Below are positions 8,133-16,654 of a stretch of DNA of 64,000 nucleotides, in pieces. A program made the position numbers and the translations under genes. Location: NCBI GenBank assembly GCA_944320725.1, contig CALUIM010000002.1, positions 186,001-250,000 on the forward strand. Direction: 5' to 3'. The stretch's first letter is position 1. The number at the start of each line of letters is the position of its first letter. The notes under the pieces were generated by a model that worked only from the letters and a program-made list of their open reading frames with translations, was not told the origin of the DNA and did no database searches. This DNA is from an uncultured Coriobacteriaceae bacterium (GTDB lineage Bacteria; Actinomycetota; Coriobacteriia; Coriobacteriales; Coriobacteriaceae).

Positions 8133-9167
8133 CTAGTAGAGCGAGCCGGTGTTCACGATGGGCTTCGCCTCAGATTCGCCGCAGAGCACAACCATGAGGT
8201 TCGAGGCCATCTGAGCTTTGCGCTCTTCGTCGAGCTCAATCTTGCCATGCTGGCCGAGCTCGTCGACGGCCATCTCCACCATGGTAACAGCACCTTCGAC
8301 GATCTTCTTACGGGCGGCGATCACGGCTTCTGCCTGCTGACGGCGCAGCATCGCCTGGGCGATTTCGGGTGCGTAGGCGAGGTGCGTGAGGCGCGCGTCA
8401 TCGACGGCCACGCCGGCCGGTGCCAGGCGCTGGGTGAGCTCATGCTTGAGCGCCGTGGAGACCTCCTCGATGTTGGAGCGCAGCGTGATGGCGTCCATGG
8501 AATCGCTCGAGTCCTCGGCGTGGTCGTAGGCGTAGATGCTCGCTACGTGGCGAAGCGCCGTCTCGGCCTGGGTCGCCACGAACTGCTCGTAGTTATCGAC
8601 ATCAAAGAGGGCCTTCGCGGTGTCTTTGACGTGCCATACAACAACGTTGGCGATCTCGATGGGGTTGCCCATCTTGTCATTGACCTTCAGGATGTCGCCG
8701 TTCAAGGTACGGGCACGGACGGAGACCTTGCACGAAAGACCTTTAGCGGCGCTGGCTGCGGTCTCGATCGACTTGGAGAGCGAAAGCCCGCTCTTGCCCA
8801 CCGCACTTGCCACGGCGTCTTCGGTGGCGGAGTTCGTGCCCATGCTGCGGCTATAGAAGGGGTTCGCCCAGCGGAAGCCTTCGTCGCGGACGGTACCCTT
8901 ATAGTCGCCGAAGAGGATGCACACGCGCGCCTGGCCGGGCTGTAGCGTGAAAAAGCCGCACACAGGAATCCAGATGAGGCAGAACGCTGCAATGCTTATG
9001 CCCAGACCCCAGCCGTAGAGGGGGCTTGCGGCTACGCCGGCATCTTCTGCGCTGGCGAGCCCTATGATGCTCCAGATAAACGCTGCGATGATAACGACAA
9101 ACGCCACGAGGACAACGGCAAGCATCGCCCAGCCGGAGGCAGCATGGAGTTTCTTCTCGGCACTCAT
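8133..9167 (-). CDS. SPFH/band 7 domain membrane protein
   Basis: A 344-residue protein with two N-terminal transmembrane helices (about residues 10-35 and 50-75) followed by a band 7/SPFH domain: GFFTLQPGQARVCILFGDYKGTV, then FRWANPF, and the IEIANVVVWHVKDTAKALFDVD core typical of stomatin/prohibitin relatives. The C-terminal part is helical with an RRQQAEAVIAARKKIVEGAV motif. Such proteins oligomerise in the membrane and organise lipid or protease microdomains; the partner here is unknown. AAAGGA precedes the ATG at 9167; a longer frame to 9212 lacks a ribosome site. It is the first gene of a leftward pair with the small ribbon-helix-helix gene. Confidence 0.88.
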   Translation of the reverse strand: MSAEKKLHAASGWAMLAVVLVAFVVIIAAFIWSIIGLASAEDAGVAASPLYGWGLGISIAAFCLIWIPVCGFFTLQPGQARVCILFGDYKGTVRDEGFRWANPFYSRSMGTNSATEDAVASAVGKSGLSLSKSIETAASAAKGLSCKVSVRARTLNGDILKVNDKMGNPIEIANVVVWHVKDTAKALFDVDNYEQFVATQAETALRHVASIYAYDHAEDSSDSMDAITLRSNIEEVSTALKHELTQRLAPAGVAVDDARLTHLAYAPEIAQAMLRRQQAEAVIAARKKIVEGAVTMVEMAVDELGQHGKIELDEERKAQMASNLMVVLCGESEAKPIVNTGSLY

Positions 9168-9514
9168 GTGAGTTCCTTTCTCGCGTATGGCCGCGCGCGG
9201 CCCGCGCACCATCGTGCGACATTCCTCTGCGCGACGGTGCTTCCCCTGATTTTGCGGCGGCGGGGGGGGGTGCTCCCCGGACAGGCGGATGTCCCGTCTG
9301 CTGATTGCATTGTGATATCACTTTGAAACCAAGTCAACAGCCGTTCGCCGATTGCGGCGTCGGTAAACGGCAGCGCCAGCATTGTCTGTTTCGATGCTTG
9401 TGTCGCAGCAAGGCGAAATAGGCTTGCACGCGTCGAGAGGCAAGGGGTATAAACGAGGTTGCTTGCGGAATGCGTCTGGAACGATTCGCTCCGGCAGGAG
9501 AGAAAGGTTCCAAG
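9168..9514. promoter_or_regulatory. Divergent intergenic region, SPFH gene and FAD oxidoreductase
   Basis: This 347-base stretch between divergent genes contains no convincing coding sequence. It holds a run of nine G at 9252-9260, a 10-bp perfect palindrome GTGATATCAC at 9312-9321 inside a short AT-richer stretch, and the ribosome site of the next gene. Promoters for both flanking genes should lie here but no clear -35/-10 pair could be picked. Confidence 0.4.
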
Positions 9515-10852
9515 ATGTCAATGAATCATATCGGGCGCTCAGAGGCGCCCCTGTATGGCCGGTACGACACGGTCATCGTTGGTGGTGGCACGGCGGGCTC
9601 TGCCGCTGGTATCAGTGCGGCTACCGAAGGCAATCGCGTACTCATCGTGGAAAAGGGCCTCATGCTCGGTGGCGCGGCCACACTCGCGCTCGTCACGCCC
9701 ATGATGGATTCCTACGTTCCCCATGAGCGCACGTTCCATCTCATCGAGGAGCGCCTGCGCCGTGAGGGTATCGAAACGCGCTCTCAAGAGATGGCCGAAT
9801 ACGTGTGGTCCACGCCCGAGGCGAAGGCCGATGTGCTCGAGGATCTCTTCCTCGAGGCGGGCGGCGAGATGCTCTACGATGCCACGCTCGTGGATTGCGA
9901 TGTTGTAGATGGCAACATTGCCTCCATCCTGGTGCTCACCTCAGATGGCTACCGCACTATCGAGGCCGAGCAGTTCGTCGACGCCTCGGGCGATGCATGG
10001 CTTTCGCGGCTTGCGGGTGTCGAGGTGGATCGCGGCGATGACGACGGCAACAATCAGATGTCGTCGTTGCGCTTCGAGATGGGTGGCATCGATGTCGAGG
10101 CGTACCGCGCCTACTGCCTGAGTTTGGGTGATGAGTTCTCGCCGCTGGTCGAGGGGTATTTCTGGGAGTCCGCCATGGTGGTGGGCAAGAACTTCAAGCT
10201 CGAGCCGCTCTTCCAGCAGGCAGTGGCAGACGGCGTGCTGCTTCCCGAAGACCTCGTGTACTACCAGTGCTTCTCGCTTCCCAGCCGTCCTGGGTGCCTG
10301 GCATTCAACTGCCCGCACTTGAGCCGGCTCAAGAATAATGCGGATCCCGAGGCGCGCTCGCATGCGATCGTCGACGGCCACCGCATGATTCGGCGACTCG
10401 TGGCATTCCTTACCGGCTACATGCCCGGTTTTGAGCATGCCTATCTGCTGCGTGAGGCAAGTGTGCTTGGCGTGCGCGAGTCGTGGCGGATTCGCGGCCT
10501 GTACCAGCTTACGGAGGACGACTATCTCGCCCGTGCCCGCTTTGAAGATGCCGTTGCCAAGGGCGACTGGTACATCGATGTGCACTCAGCAACGAAGGGG
10601 CTTGTGCACATGGACAAGTTCGAGCACGGTGAGTACTACGAGATCCCATATCGCTGCTTGGTGAATGAGCGTATCGCAAACATGATGACCATCGGGCGGT
10701 GCATCTCAACAACCTTTTTGGTGCAGGCGAGCATTCGCATTCAGCCTACGCTCATCGACATGGGCCATGCCGCCGGCGTGGCGTGTGCCCGCGCACATCG
10801 CGAGGGCGTGGCGCTCAACGCGTTTTCGGGCACCGGGCTCACGACGCGCTAA
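9515..10852 (+). CDS. FAD-dependent oxidoreductase
   Basis: A 445-residue flavoprotein of the FAD-dependent oxidoreductase (PF12831-like) type. The Rossmann dinucleotide-binding loop is visible near the N-terminus (VIVGGGTAGSAAGISAA) with the distal acidic residue in VLIVEKG, followed by MLGGAATLALVTPM. The C-terminal MTIGRCISTT and GHAAGVACARAH segments close the FAD fold. It is related in sequence and length to the enzyme at 16638. The start at 15 codons into the longest frame is chosen for GAGAAAGG upstream. It lies just upstream of the ROK-type regulator and its operators, so it may belong to the same catabolic cluster. The electron donor and substrate are unknown. Confidence 0.88.
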   Translation: MSMNHIGRSEAPLYGRYDTVIVGGGTAGSAAGISAATEGNRVLIVEKGLMLGGAATLALVTPMMDSYVPHERTFHLIEERLRREGIETRSQEMAEYVWSTPEAKADVLEDLFLEAGGEMLYDATLVDCDVVDGNIASILVLTSDGYRTIEAEQFVDASGDAWLSRLAGVEVDRGDDDGNNQMSSLRFEMGGIDVEAYRAYCLSLGDEFSPLVEGYFWESAMVVGKNFKLEPLFQQAVADGVLLPEDLVYYQCFSLPSRPGCLAFNCPHLSRLKNNADPEARSHAIVDGHRMIRRLVAFLTGYMPGFEHAYLLREASVLGVRESWRIRGLYQLTEDDYLARARFEDAVAKGDWYIDVHSATKGLVHMDKFEHGEYYEIPYRCLVNERIANMMTIGRCISTTFLVQASIRIQPTLIDMGHAAGVACARAHREGVALNAFSGTGLTTR

Positions 10853-10950
10853 TGTTCGGGGGAGCGGTCTCTGGTTTGCATCGGCAACCGAAATTGCTCC
10901 TCCAACACTCAATTTCAACCGTTCATCAGACGTAAGCGACCGTTCACGGG

Positions 10951-10973
10951 CTTATTTCGCATTTCGAAATAAG
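10951..10973. promoter_or_regulatory. Palindromic operator 1 upstream of ROK regulator
   Basis: CTTATTTCG and its exact reverse complement CGAAATAAG flank a 5-base spacer. A near-identical 23-bp site lies 44 bp downstream, centre to centre. The placement directly ahead of a ROK/NagC-type regulator gene suggests autoregulation. Confidence 0.7.
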
Positions 10974-10994
10974 CAAGACGAGGCACGTGACATA

Positions 10995-11017
10995 CTTATT
11001 TCGCAACTTGAAATAAG
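10995..11017. promoter_or_regulatory. Palindromic operator 2 upstream of ROK regulator
   Basis: CTTATTTC and its reverse complement GAAATAAG flank a 7-base spacer, the same 23-bp length as the first site, ending 56 bases before the regulator's start codon. The 44-bp centre spacing is close to four helical turns, so both sites face the same side of the DNA. Confidence 0.7.
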
Positions 11018-11073
11018 TTGGTTACATTGAGCGCGTATCGTGTAGCCAAGCGCATGCGACAGGAGGTGCAGAC

Positions 11074-12108
11074 ATGAGGTTGAAGGACATCAAGAAGAAC
11101 AACCGCATCAACGTCATCTCTGCAATCTTGAAGCACGACGCGCTTTCCCGCATCGAGATCGCGCACGAGACCAATCTTTCTCCCAGCACGGTGTCCGGCC
11201 TGGTAAGCGGGCTTATCGACGAGGGCTACCTTGTCGAGACGGGGGCGCGCGCCGCCACCGCCGGCCGCAGCCGCGTTGCGCTTGCCGTGAACAAAGACCT
11301 GGGATCCATCGCGGTGGTCGAGATCTCGCGCACGCAGGTGCGCCTGGCGCTCTTCGATGTGGCGCTCGGCGAGCTCGACTCCGTGGTTCTCTCGCACGAC
11401 TACGCCTCGGGCAACGATTTGTTCGCCCTGATCCTTGCGGGTATCAGCGCGCTCGCCAACAAGGAGGGTCAGCCCAAGCTGCTTGGCATGGGGCTGCTCT
11501 TCCAGCGCGATATGGATGCCAGCGAGTTCAATGTCATGTACTCGACGGGCATCTCCTCTGCCAACATTCCACTTGCGACGGCGCTCTTCACACAGCTACG
11601 CATTCCGGTTATCGAGGAATACACCCAGGACTACACCGCCGCTCGTGCGCTCGAGCGCATGAAGGAAGACCAGACCAGCGGCGCTTATATCTCGCTTGGT
11701 GCCGATGTACTCGCCTCGGTTGTGGTGAAGGGTGCCCCGGTGCACCTCAAAAGCGGTGCCTTTGCCAATCTCGCCCCGCTGCTCGAGGGCATGTCGGTAT
11801 CCTGCGACGCAGATGCCGAGACTGCAGAAGTTATCCCGCACGATGCCGCTCACGTATCTGTCACGCCCGAGCGCCTGGCATATGTGGTGAGCGTTTTGTG
11901 CACGCTGTTCCCGCTGGACATGGTCGTGTTCTCTGGTCCTCAGGAGACCATGACCGAGCGTTTTATCGCAGCTACCGAGGGTGCGTTGCATCGCTGCCTC
12001 AACGGGGCGCAGGCACCGTGGCTCGAATGGCTGCACCTCAACGGGTCGGGTTCTCTGTCGGCCACCTGCGCCGATCACGTACGCAGAACCATCTTGCTCC
12101 AAGAGTGA
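11074..12108 (+). CDS. ROK/NagC-type transcriptional regulator
   Basis: A 344-residue regulator: an N-terminal winged helix (residues 1-60; RIEIAHETNLSPSTVSGLVSGL is the helix-turn-helix) followed by a ROK-like sugar-kinase fold. The kinase part looks degenerate: the DxGxT phosphate loop is replaced by AVVEISRTQVRLALFD and the ROK zinc signature CxCGxxGC is absent, so it should sense a ligand without phosphorylating it. Two 23-bp palindromes precede it, and AGGAGG lies 10 bases ahead of the ATG. The permease-HyuA-HExxH-FAD genes follow on the same strand and are its likely targets. Confidence 0.85.
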   Translation: MRLKDIKKNNRINVISAILKHDALSRIEIAHETNLSPSTVSGLVSGLIDEGYLVETGARAATAGRSRVALAVNKDLGSIAVVEISRTQVRLALFDVALGELDSVVLSHDYASGNDLFALILAGISALANKEGQPKLLGMGLLFQRDMDASEFNVMYSTGISSANIPLATALFTQLRIPVIEEYTQDYTAARALERMKEDQTSGAYISLGADVLASVVVKGAPVHLKSGAFANLAPLLEGMSVSCDADAETAEVIPHDAAHVSVTPERLAYVVSVLCTLFPLDMVVFSGPQETMTERFIAATEGALHRCLNGAQAPWLEWLHLNGSGSLSATCADHVRRTILLQE

Positions 12109-12335
12109 GACATCGTCTCGACTGTTCTGTGCCAGACAGTTGAGGCTGAACGAGGCGGCACGCACCCACGCAATCTTTACAACCAGTGATGTTGTAACGC
12201 GCATCGCCATGCGTGCGCATCCTCACACTCATTTTGGCGAACGCACCAGCTGCATTCCGCAGGCAACCGGTGTTTTTGCAACATAGTCGTCGCCTAGGGG
12301 AGGGCCCTGGGCACAGGAAGAGAAGGAGAGTGCAT

Positions 12336-13637
12336 ATGCTACAGGGCAGTCTCATCATCCTGGCGTTTGTGGTTATCGCGGCGCTGATGATGACCAAGAA
12401 GATCCCAACGCTGTTGGCACTACCGCTCATGGCCGTCGTTATCTGCATCATCGCGGGTGTACCGGCCGTGGGGCAAGACGCTGAGGGCACCGAGATTGGT
12501 TGGCTCTCGGCAGTTGTCGAGTCGGGCACGGTCCGCATGGGCAGCGCCATCATGGCGGTCATCTTCGGTGCGTGGCTCGGCCAGCTCATGAACAAGACCG
12601 GCGTAACCGAGACCATCATCAAGAAGAGCGCTGAGCTGGGTGGCGATCGCCCGCTCGTTGTGACGCTCATCATGGTCGTTGCCTGCGCAATCCTGTTCAC
12701 GACCCTGTCCGGCCTCGGCTCGATCATCATGGTGGGCTCCATCGTGCTCCCCATCCTGATCTCCGTGGGCGTGCCTGCCATGAGCGCCGCGTGCATCTTC
12801 CTCATGGCGTTCACCACGGGCCTTACGTTCAACATCGCGAACTGGACCACGTTCTCGAGCATCTTCAGCGTTGACGTTGCAACCATCCAGAGCTTCGAGA
12901 TCTACATGCTCATCGCGACGTTCATCGCTACGCTCGTGCTCGTGTTCGTCGAGTTCAAGCGCAACGGCGTGAAGTTTGCCTTCTCCGCGCCGGTTGAGAA
13001 CGCCCAGCCCACCAAGCAGCTCACGGGCGTCCGCGGTGGCCTCGCCATGCTCTCGCCGATCGTCTCGATCATCCTCGTGGCCGCCTTCAAGGTCCCGGTG
13101 TGCCCCGCCTTCATGGCCGGCATCATCTGGATCCTTGTCTTCACGGCTACCAACTTCCAGAAGAGCATGAACCTTATGGTCAAGACCTGCTATGACGGCA
13201 TTACCGACGGCGGCCCGGCAATCATCCTCATGATTGGCATCGGCATCCTCTACCTCGCCGTGACCCATCCCATGGTCACCGAGGTTCTGAATCCGTTCCT
13301 GCTCGCCGTTATCCCGGCCGATCGCATCATGTTCACCGTCTTCTTCGCGGTTCTCGCCCCGCTGTCGCTCTACCGCGGCCCCATGAACCTCTTTGGTCTG
13401 GGCTCCGGCATCGCTGCCCTCGTCATGGGCCTTGGCACCGTGCCGCCGCTGGCTGTTATGGGCGCGTTCCTTTCTGCCGAGCGCATCCAGGGCTGCGGTG
13501 ACCCCACCAACACCCAGAACGTCTGGACGGCCAACTTCGTCGAGGTCGATGTCAACGGCATCACCAAGCGTCTGCTCCCGTATCTGTGGGCCATCGCTAT
13601 CATCGGCGTTGTTCTGAGCACCGTGCTGTACTTCTAA
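12336..13637 (+). CDS. Secondary transporter of the ion transporter superfamily
   Basis: A 433-residue, highly hydrophobic protein with about 10-12 membrane segments. The two-halved layout, re-entrant glycine/threonine-rich stretches (LFTTLSGLGSIIMVGSIVLP and LAPLSLYRGPMNLFGLGSG) and length resemble GntP/CitMHS-type carboxylate permeases, but the exact family is not certain. AGAAGGAGAG precedes the ATG. It opens the run permease, HyuA-like, HExxH and FAD oxidoreductase, so it probably imports the substrate of that pathway, most plausibly an organic anion or a small cyclic amide. The 227-base gap upstream probably holds the promoter. Confidence 0.75.
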   Translation: MLQGSLIILAFVVIAALMMTKKIPTLLALPLMAVVICIIAGVPAVGQDAEGTEIGWLSAVVESGTVRMGSAIMAVIFGAWLGQLMNKTGVTETIIKKSAELGGDRPLVVTLIMVVACAILFTTLSGLGSIIMVGSIVLPILISVGVPAMSAACIFLMAFTTGLTFNIANWTTFSSIFSVDVATIQSFEIYMLIATFIATLVLVFVEFKRNGVKFAFSAPVENAQPTKQLTGVRGGLAMLSPIVSIILVAAFKVPVCPAFMAGIIWILVFTATNFQKSMNLMVKTCYDGITDGGPAIILMIGIGILYLAVTHPMVTEVLNPFLLAVIPADRIMFTVFFAVLAPLSLYRGPMNLFGLGSGIAALVMGLGTVPPLAVMGAFLSAERIQGCGDPTNTQNVWTANFVEVDVNGITKRLLPYLWAIAIIGVVLSTVLYF

Positions 13638-13907
13638 GTTGGCTCGCAGCCTGCGGGTGCTGAGCTTGTTGTGTGGCGGGCGTGGATGATGCCGCGTCCG
13701 CCGTACCGGGAGAGCAGATTGCCGGCTACCTGGACGCGTACCGTATCAACCCCCTTGTCGGCATCATGTGTCTGGGCAACACGTCAATCTGCCGTCCCGG
13801 TATCACACCGGCCGTAGATGCGGACTGCGGCTCGCCTTGGGGCGTACCCGAGGCATACTCACTACATTGTTGGCGCTATGCGCCGAGTAAACACCAAAGG
13901 AGACCTC

Positions 13908-16055
13908 ATGAAAGTGCGCATTGGCATCGACGTCGGAGGCACATTTACCGATGCGGTCGCAATCGACAACGACACCTACGAGCTCATCGGCTCGGTGAAG
14001 GTTCCCACCACCCATACTGCCAAGGAGGGCGTTGCTGCAGGTATCGTCCAGGCGCTTCACCGTGTTATGGAGGAGTGCTCCATCGCCCCCGATGATGTCA
14101 CGTTCATCGCCCACGGCACCACGCAGGCCACCAACGCCCTGCTTGAGGGTGACGTGGCCAAGGTGGGTATCGTAACGCTGGGCAGCGGCCTGCAGGGCGC
14201 CAAGAGCAAGTCGGATACCAACATGGGCGATATCGAGCTTGCGCCGGGTAAGTTCCTCCGCTCCGAGAACGTCTACGTCGATGTGGCCGCGGGCGACATC
14301 GAGGGCCAGATCTCCCATGCTATCGACGAGCTCCAGGCTGCCGGCTGCACGAGCATCGTTGCGGCCGAGGCGTTTAGCGTCGACGACCCCACCAACGAGA
14401 ACCTCGTGGTGGAGGAGTGCGGACGCCGCGGCATCCCCGGCACGGCCACCAACGATATCTCCAAGCTCTACGGCCTCAAGATTCGCACGCGCACTGCCGT
14501 GGTAAACGCGAGCATCATGCCCAAGATGCTCGAGGCGGCGACCATGACCGAGGAGTCCATCAAGGGTGCCGACATCAAGAGCCCGCTCATGGTCATGCGC
14601 TGCGACGGCGGCGTCATGACGGTGGATGAGGTGCGCAAGCGCCCGATCCTCACGATTCTCTCCGGCCCCGCGGCGGGCGTTGCGGGTGCGCTCATGTACG
14701 AGAAGCTCACCGACGGCATCTTCTTCGAGGTGGGCGGCACGTCCACCGACATCTCCTGTGTCAAAGACGGCAAGGTCATGATTCAGTACGCCGAGGTGGG
14801 CGGGCACAAGACCTACCTCAACAGCCTCGACGTGCGCACGGTGGGTATCGGCGGCGGCTCGATGGTGCAGATTGAGAACGGTCGCGCCGTGAGCACCGGT
14901 CCGCGTTCTGCGCACATCGCCGGCTTGCCGTATGAGGTCTACACCGAGCCCAATCAGATTGTCGAGCCGCGCCTCGTGCCGGTGCGCCCCATGGAGTCTG
15001 ACCCCGAGTACGCTTGCATCGAGTGTTCGAACGGCGTGCGCGTCTCGCTCACCATGGCGGGTGCGGCGAACATCGCCGGATACGTGCGCCCCGAGGACTA
15101 TGCCTACGGCAACGTCGAGGCGGCGCGCAAGGCGTGGGAGCCGCTCGCCAAGAACATGGGCTGCTCGGTCGAGGAGGCAGCGCGTCAGGTGCTCGCCTTC
15201 GCTGCAGAGAAGAACTCCAAGGTGGCCGCGGCCCTCATGAAGGATTACCACATGGATCCGCGTACCACGGTGTTCGTGGGCGGTGGCGGCGGCGCTGCGA
15301 GCGTCGTGCCGCACCTTGCCGAGACCATGGGCCACAAGCACCACATCGCCAAGAACGGTGCCGTCATTTCCACCATCGGCGTGGCGCTCGCGATGGTGCG
15401 CGATATGGTTGAGCGCAGCGTAACCAACCCTACGCAGGATGACATCATCAGCGTGCGCCGCGAGGCAGAGCTCAAGGCCATCAAAAACGGTGCTGCCCCT
15501 GGCACCATCGAGGTGAGCGTAGAGGTCGACACGCAGCGCAACATCGTGCGCGCGATCGCGCTCGGCGCAACCGAGATGCGCAGCAAGGATCGCCTGCACC
15601 GCGAGCTTACCGAGGATGAGCTGCTCGATATCGTGGCGGAAAACGTGGGCGGCTCCAAGGCCGATCTTGCCGTGGTTGCCAACAACGGTACGATGCGCGC
15701 CATCGAGCACACCGCGCTCGAGCGCAAGTTCTTCGGCCTCATGAAGAAGAGCGTGAAGCAGCTGCGCCTCATCGACGGCGAGGGTGTAATTCGCTTGCAG
15801 AAGTCCAACGCGCTCGTTCGCCAGACGAGCGTGAGCGGTTGGCGCGCCGTGCTTTCCTGGCTGCTCGACGAGCTCACCGTGTACAACGACGGTGGCACCA
15901 ACCTGCCGAACATCTACATCGTGCTCGGTGCCCGTATCATCGATCTTTCCGGCCTGCCCACGCCCGAGCAAATTCAGAGCCTGGGAGATGTTGAGCTTGC
16001 TGGCTGCGGCCAGGACGAGCAGCTCATCATGGTGGGCACGAAGCGTACCGAGTAG
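13908..16055 (+). CDS. HyuA-type hydantoinase/oxoprolinase family protein
   Basis: A 715-residue protein of the hydantoinase A/oxoprolinase family, which use ATP to open or carboxylate small cyclic or keto compounds (hydantoins, 5-oxoproline, acetone). The N-terminal actin-like phosphate loop is IGIDVGGTFTDAVAID, FIAHGTTQATNALLEG is the family hallmark, and FFEVGGTSTDISCV with GIGGGSM form the second nucleotide-binding half. These enzymes normally work with a HyuB-type partner, but none is encoded nearby, and the protein is longer than a bare HyuA core. AAAGGAG lies just ahead of the ATG. The 270-base gap upstream contains no supportable gene. Confidence 0.85.
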   Translation: MKVRIGIDVGGTFTDAVAIDNDTYELIGSVKVPTTHTAKEGVAAGIVQALHRVMEECSIAPDDVTFIAHGTTQATNALLEGDVAKVGIVTLGSGLQGAKSKSDTNMGDIELAPGKFLRSENVYVDVAAGDIEGQISHAIDELQAAGCTSIVAAEAFSVDDPTNENLVVEECGRRGIPGTATNDISKLYGLKIRTRTAVVNASIMPKMLEAATMTEESIKGADIKSPLMVMRCDGGVMTVDEVRKRPILTILSGPAAGVAGALMYEKLTDGIFFEVGGTSTDISCVKDGKVMIQYAEVGGHKTYLNSLDVRTVGIGGGSMVQIENGRAVSTGPRSAHIAGLPYEVYTEPNQIVEPRLVPVRPMESDPEYACIECSNGVRVSLTMAGAANIAGYVRPEDYAYGNVEAARKAWEPLAKNMGCSVEEAARQVLAFAAEKNSKVAAALMKDYHMDPRTTVFVGGGGGAASVVPHLAETMGHKHHIAKNGAVISTIGVALAMVRDMVERSVTNPTQDDIISVRREAELKAIKNGAAPGTIEVSVEVDTQRNIVRAIALGATEMRSKDRLHRELTEDELLDIVAENVGGSKADLAVVANNGTMRAIEHTALERKFFGLMKKSVKQLRLIDGEGVIRLQKSNALVRQTSVSGWRAVLSWLLDELTVYNDGGTNLPNIYIVLGARIIDLSGLPTPEQIQSLGDVELAGCGQDEQLIMVGTKRTE

Positions 16056-16069
16056 GAGCGTTTGTCGCG

Positions 16070-16654
16070 ATGGCTGCATCGAAGAAGTTCAGTTTGCCGT
16101 TTCCGGGCCGCGAGCTTGCCGATCGCGAGCTCAGCTACGACCTGTGCTACGACCGCATTCCCGCCGCCGATCGCGCCCGCATTGTCGAGGACGCCTGGCA
16201 GGTTGGCTGCCAGGCGGCCCGCGATGCCTTCGAGCGCTTCGATGGGTGTACCAACTTCTTCGCCGTCTTCAAGCAGGCGGGCGTCCGCGTGCGCAGGCGC
16301 GACGTCGACTATGTGGTGGGCGGTCAGCGCTACTTTAGCGATTACCTTTCCGGCAAGAAGACGGTAACGCTGTATACAAAGTCGGTTGCGCTGTGGGCGA
16401 AGGAGAACAAGCTCACGGTTGCCGATGCCGAGAACATGATTTTGAGCCACGAGTTCTTTCATCACCTCGAGTGCACGGAGCTCGGGCTCACGAGCCGCCG
16501 CTATCAGGTTCCCATGCTTCAGGTGGGGCCGGTGAAGCTCGGCAAGACGGGCATCAAGGCGCTGTCCGAGATTGGTGCCCATGCGTTTGTGCACACGTAC
16601 TTCACGTGTGCGGGGAGTCTCTCGAAGGAGGTCTCAGATGGAAAAGGTGCTTGA
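16070..16654 (+). CDS. Uncharacterised protein with HExxH metallopeptidase-like motif
   Basis: A 194-residue protein that I do not recognise. It has an HEFFH motif at residues 127-131 in a helix context (ENMILSHEFFHHLE) and a downstream Glu in LSEIGAHAF (Glu167) that could complete a gluzincin-type zinc site. There is no signal peptide or membrane segment. It lies 14 bases after the HyuA-like gene and its end overlaps the next gene's start by 17 bases, so it is translated in the same operon. It could be a metal-dependent hydrolase acting on the pathway intermediate, or a protein with a structural metal site. Function is inferred only from the motif. Confidence 0.75.
   Translation: MAASKKFSLPFPGRELADRELSYDLCYDRIPAADRARIVEDAWQVGCQAARDAFERFDGCTNFFAVFKQAGVRVRRRDVDYVVGGQRYFSDYLSGKKTVTLYTKSVALWAKENKLTVADAENMILSHEFFHHLECTELGLTSRRYQVPMLQVGPVKLGKTGIKALSEIGAHAFVHTYFTCAGSLSKEVSDGKGA

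Noticed and set aside
9312-9321. Palindrome GTGATATCAC as a specific operator
   Set aside because: Ten bases in a single copy is too little to assign to any regulator.
13673-14095. Open frame covering the gap upstream of the HyuA-like gene
   Set aside because: It runs into the HyuA-like gene in another frame, has no ribosome site and no recognisable domain; the gap 13638-13907 is left without a gene.
13803-16079. 758-codon frame on the minus strand opposite the HyuA-like gene
   Set aside because: Long antisense frames are expected in GC-rich genes. The plus-strand product has clear family motifs; the minus-strand one has none.
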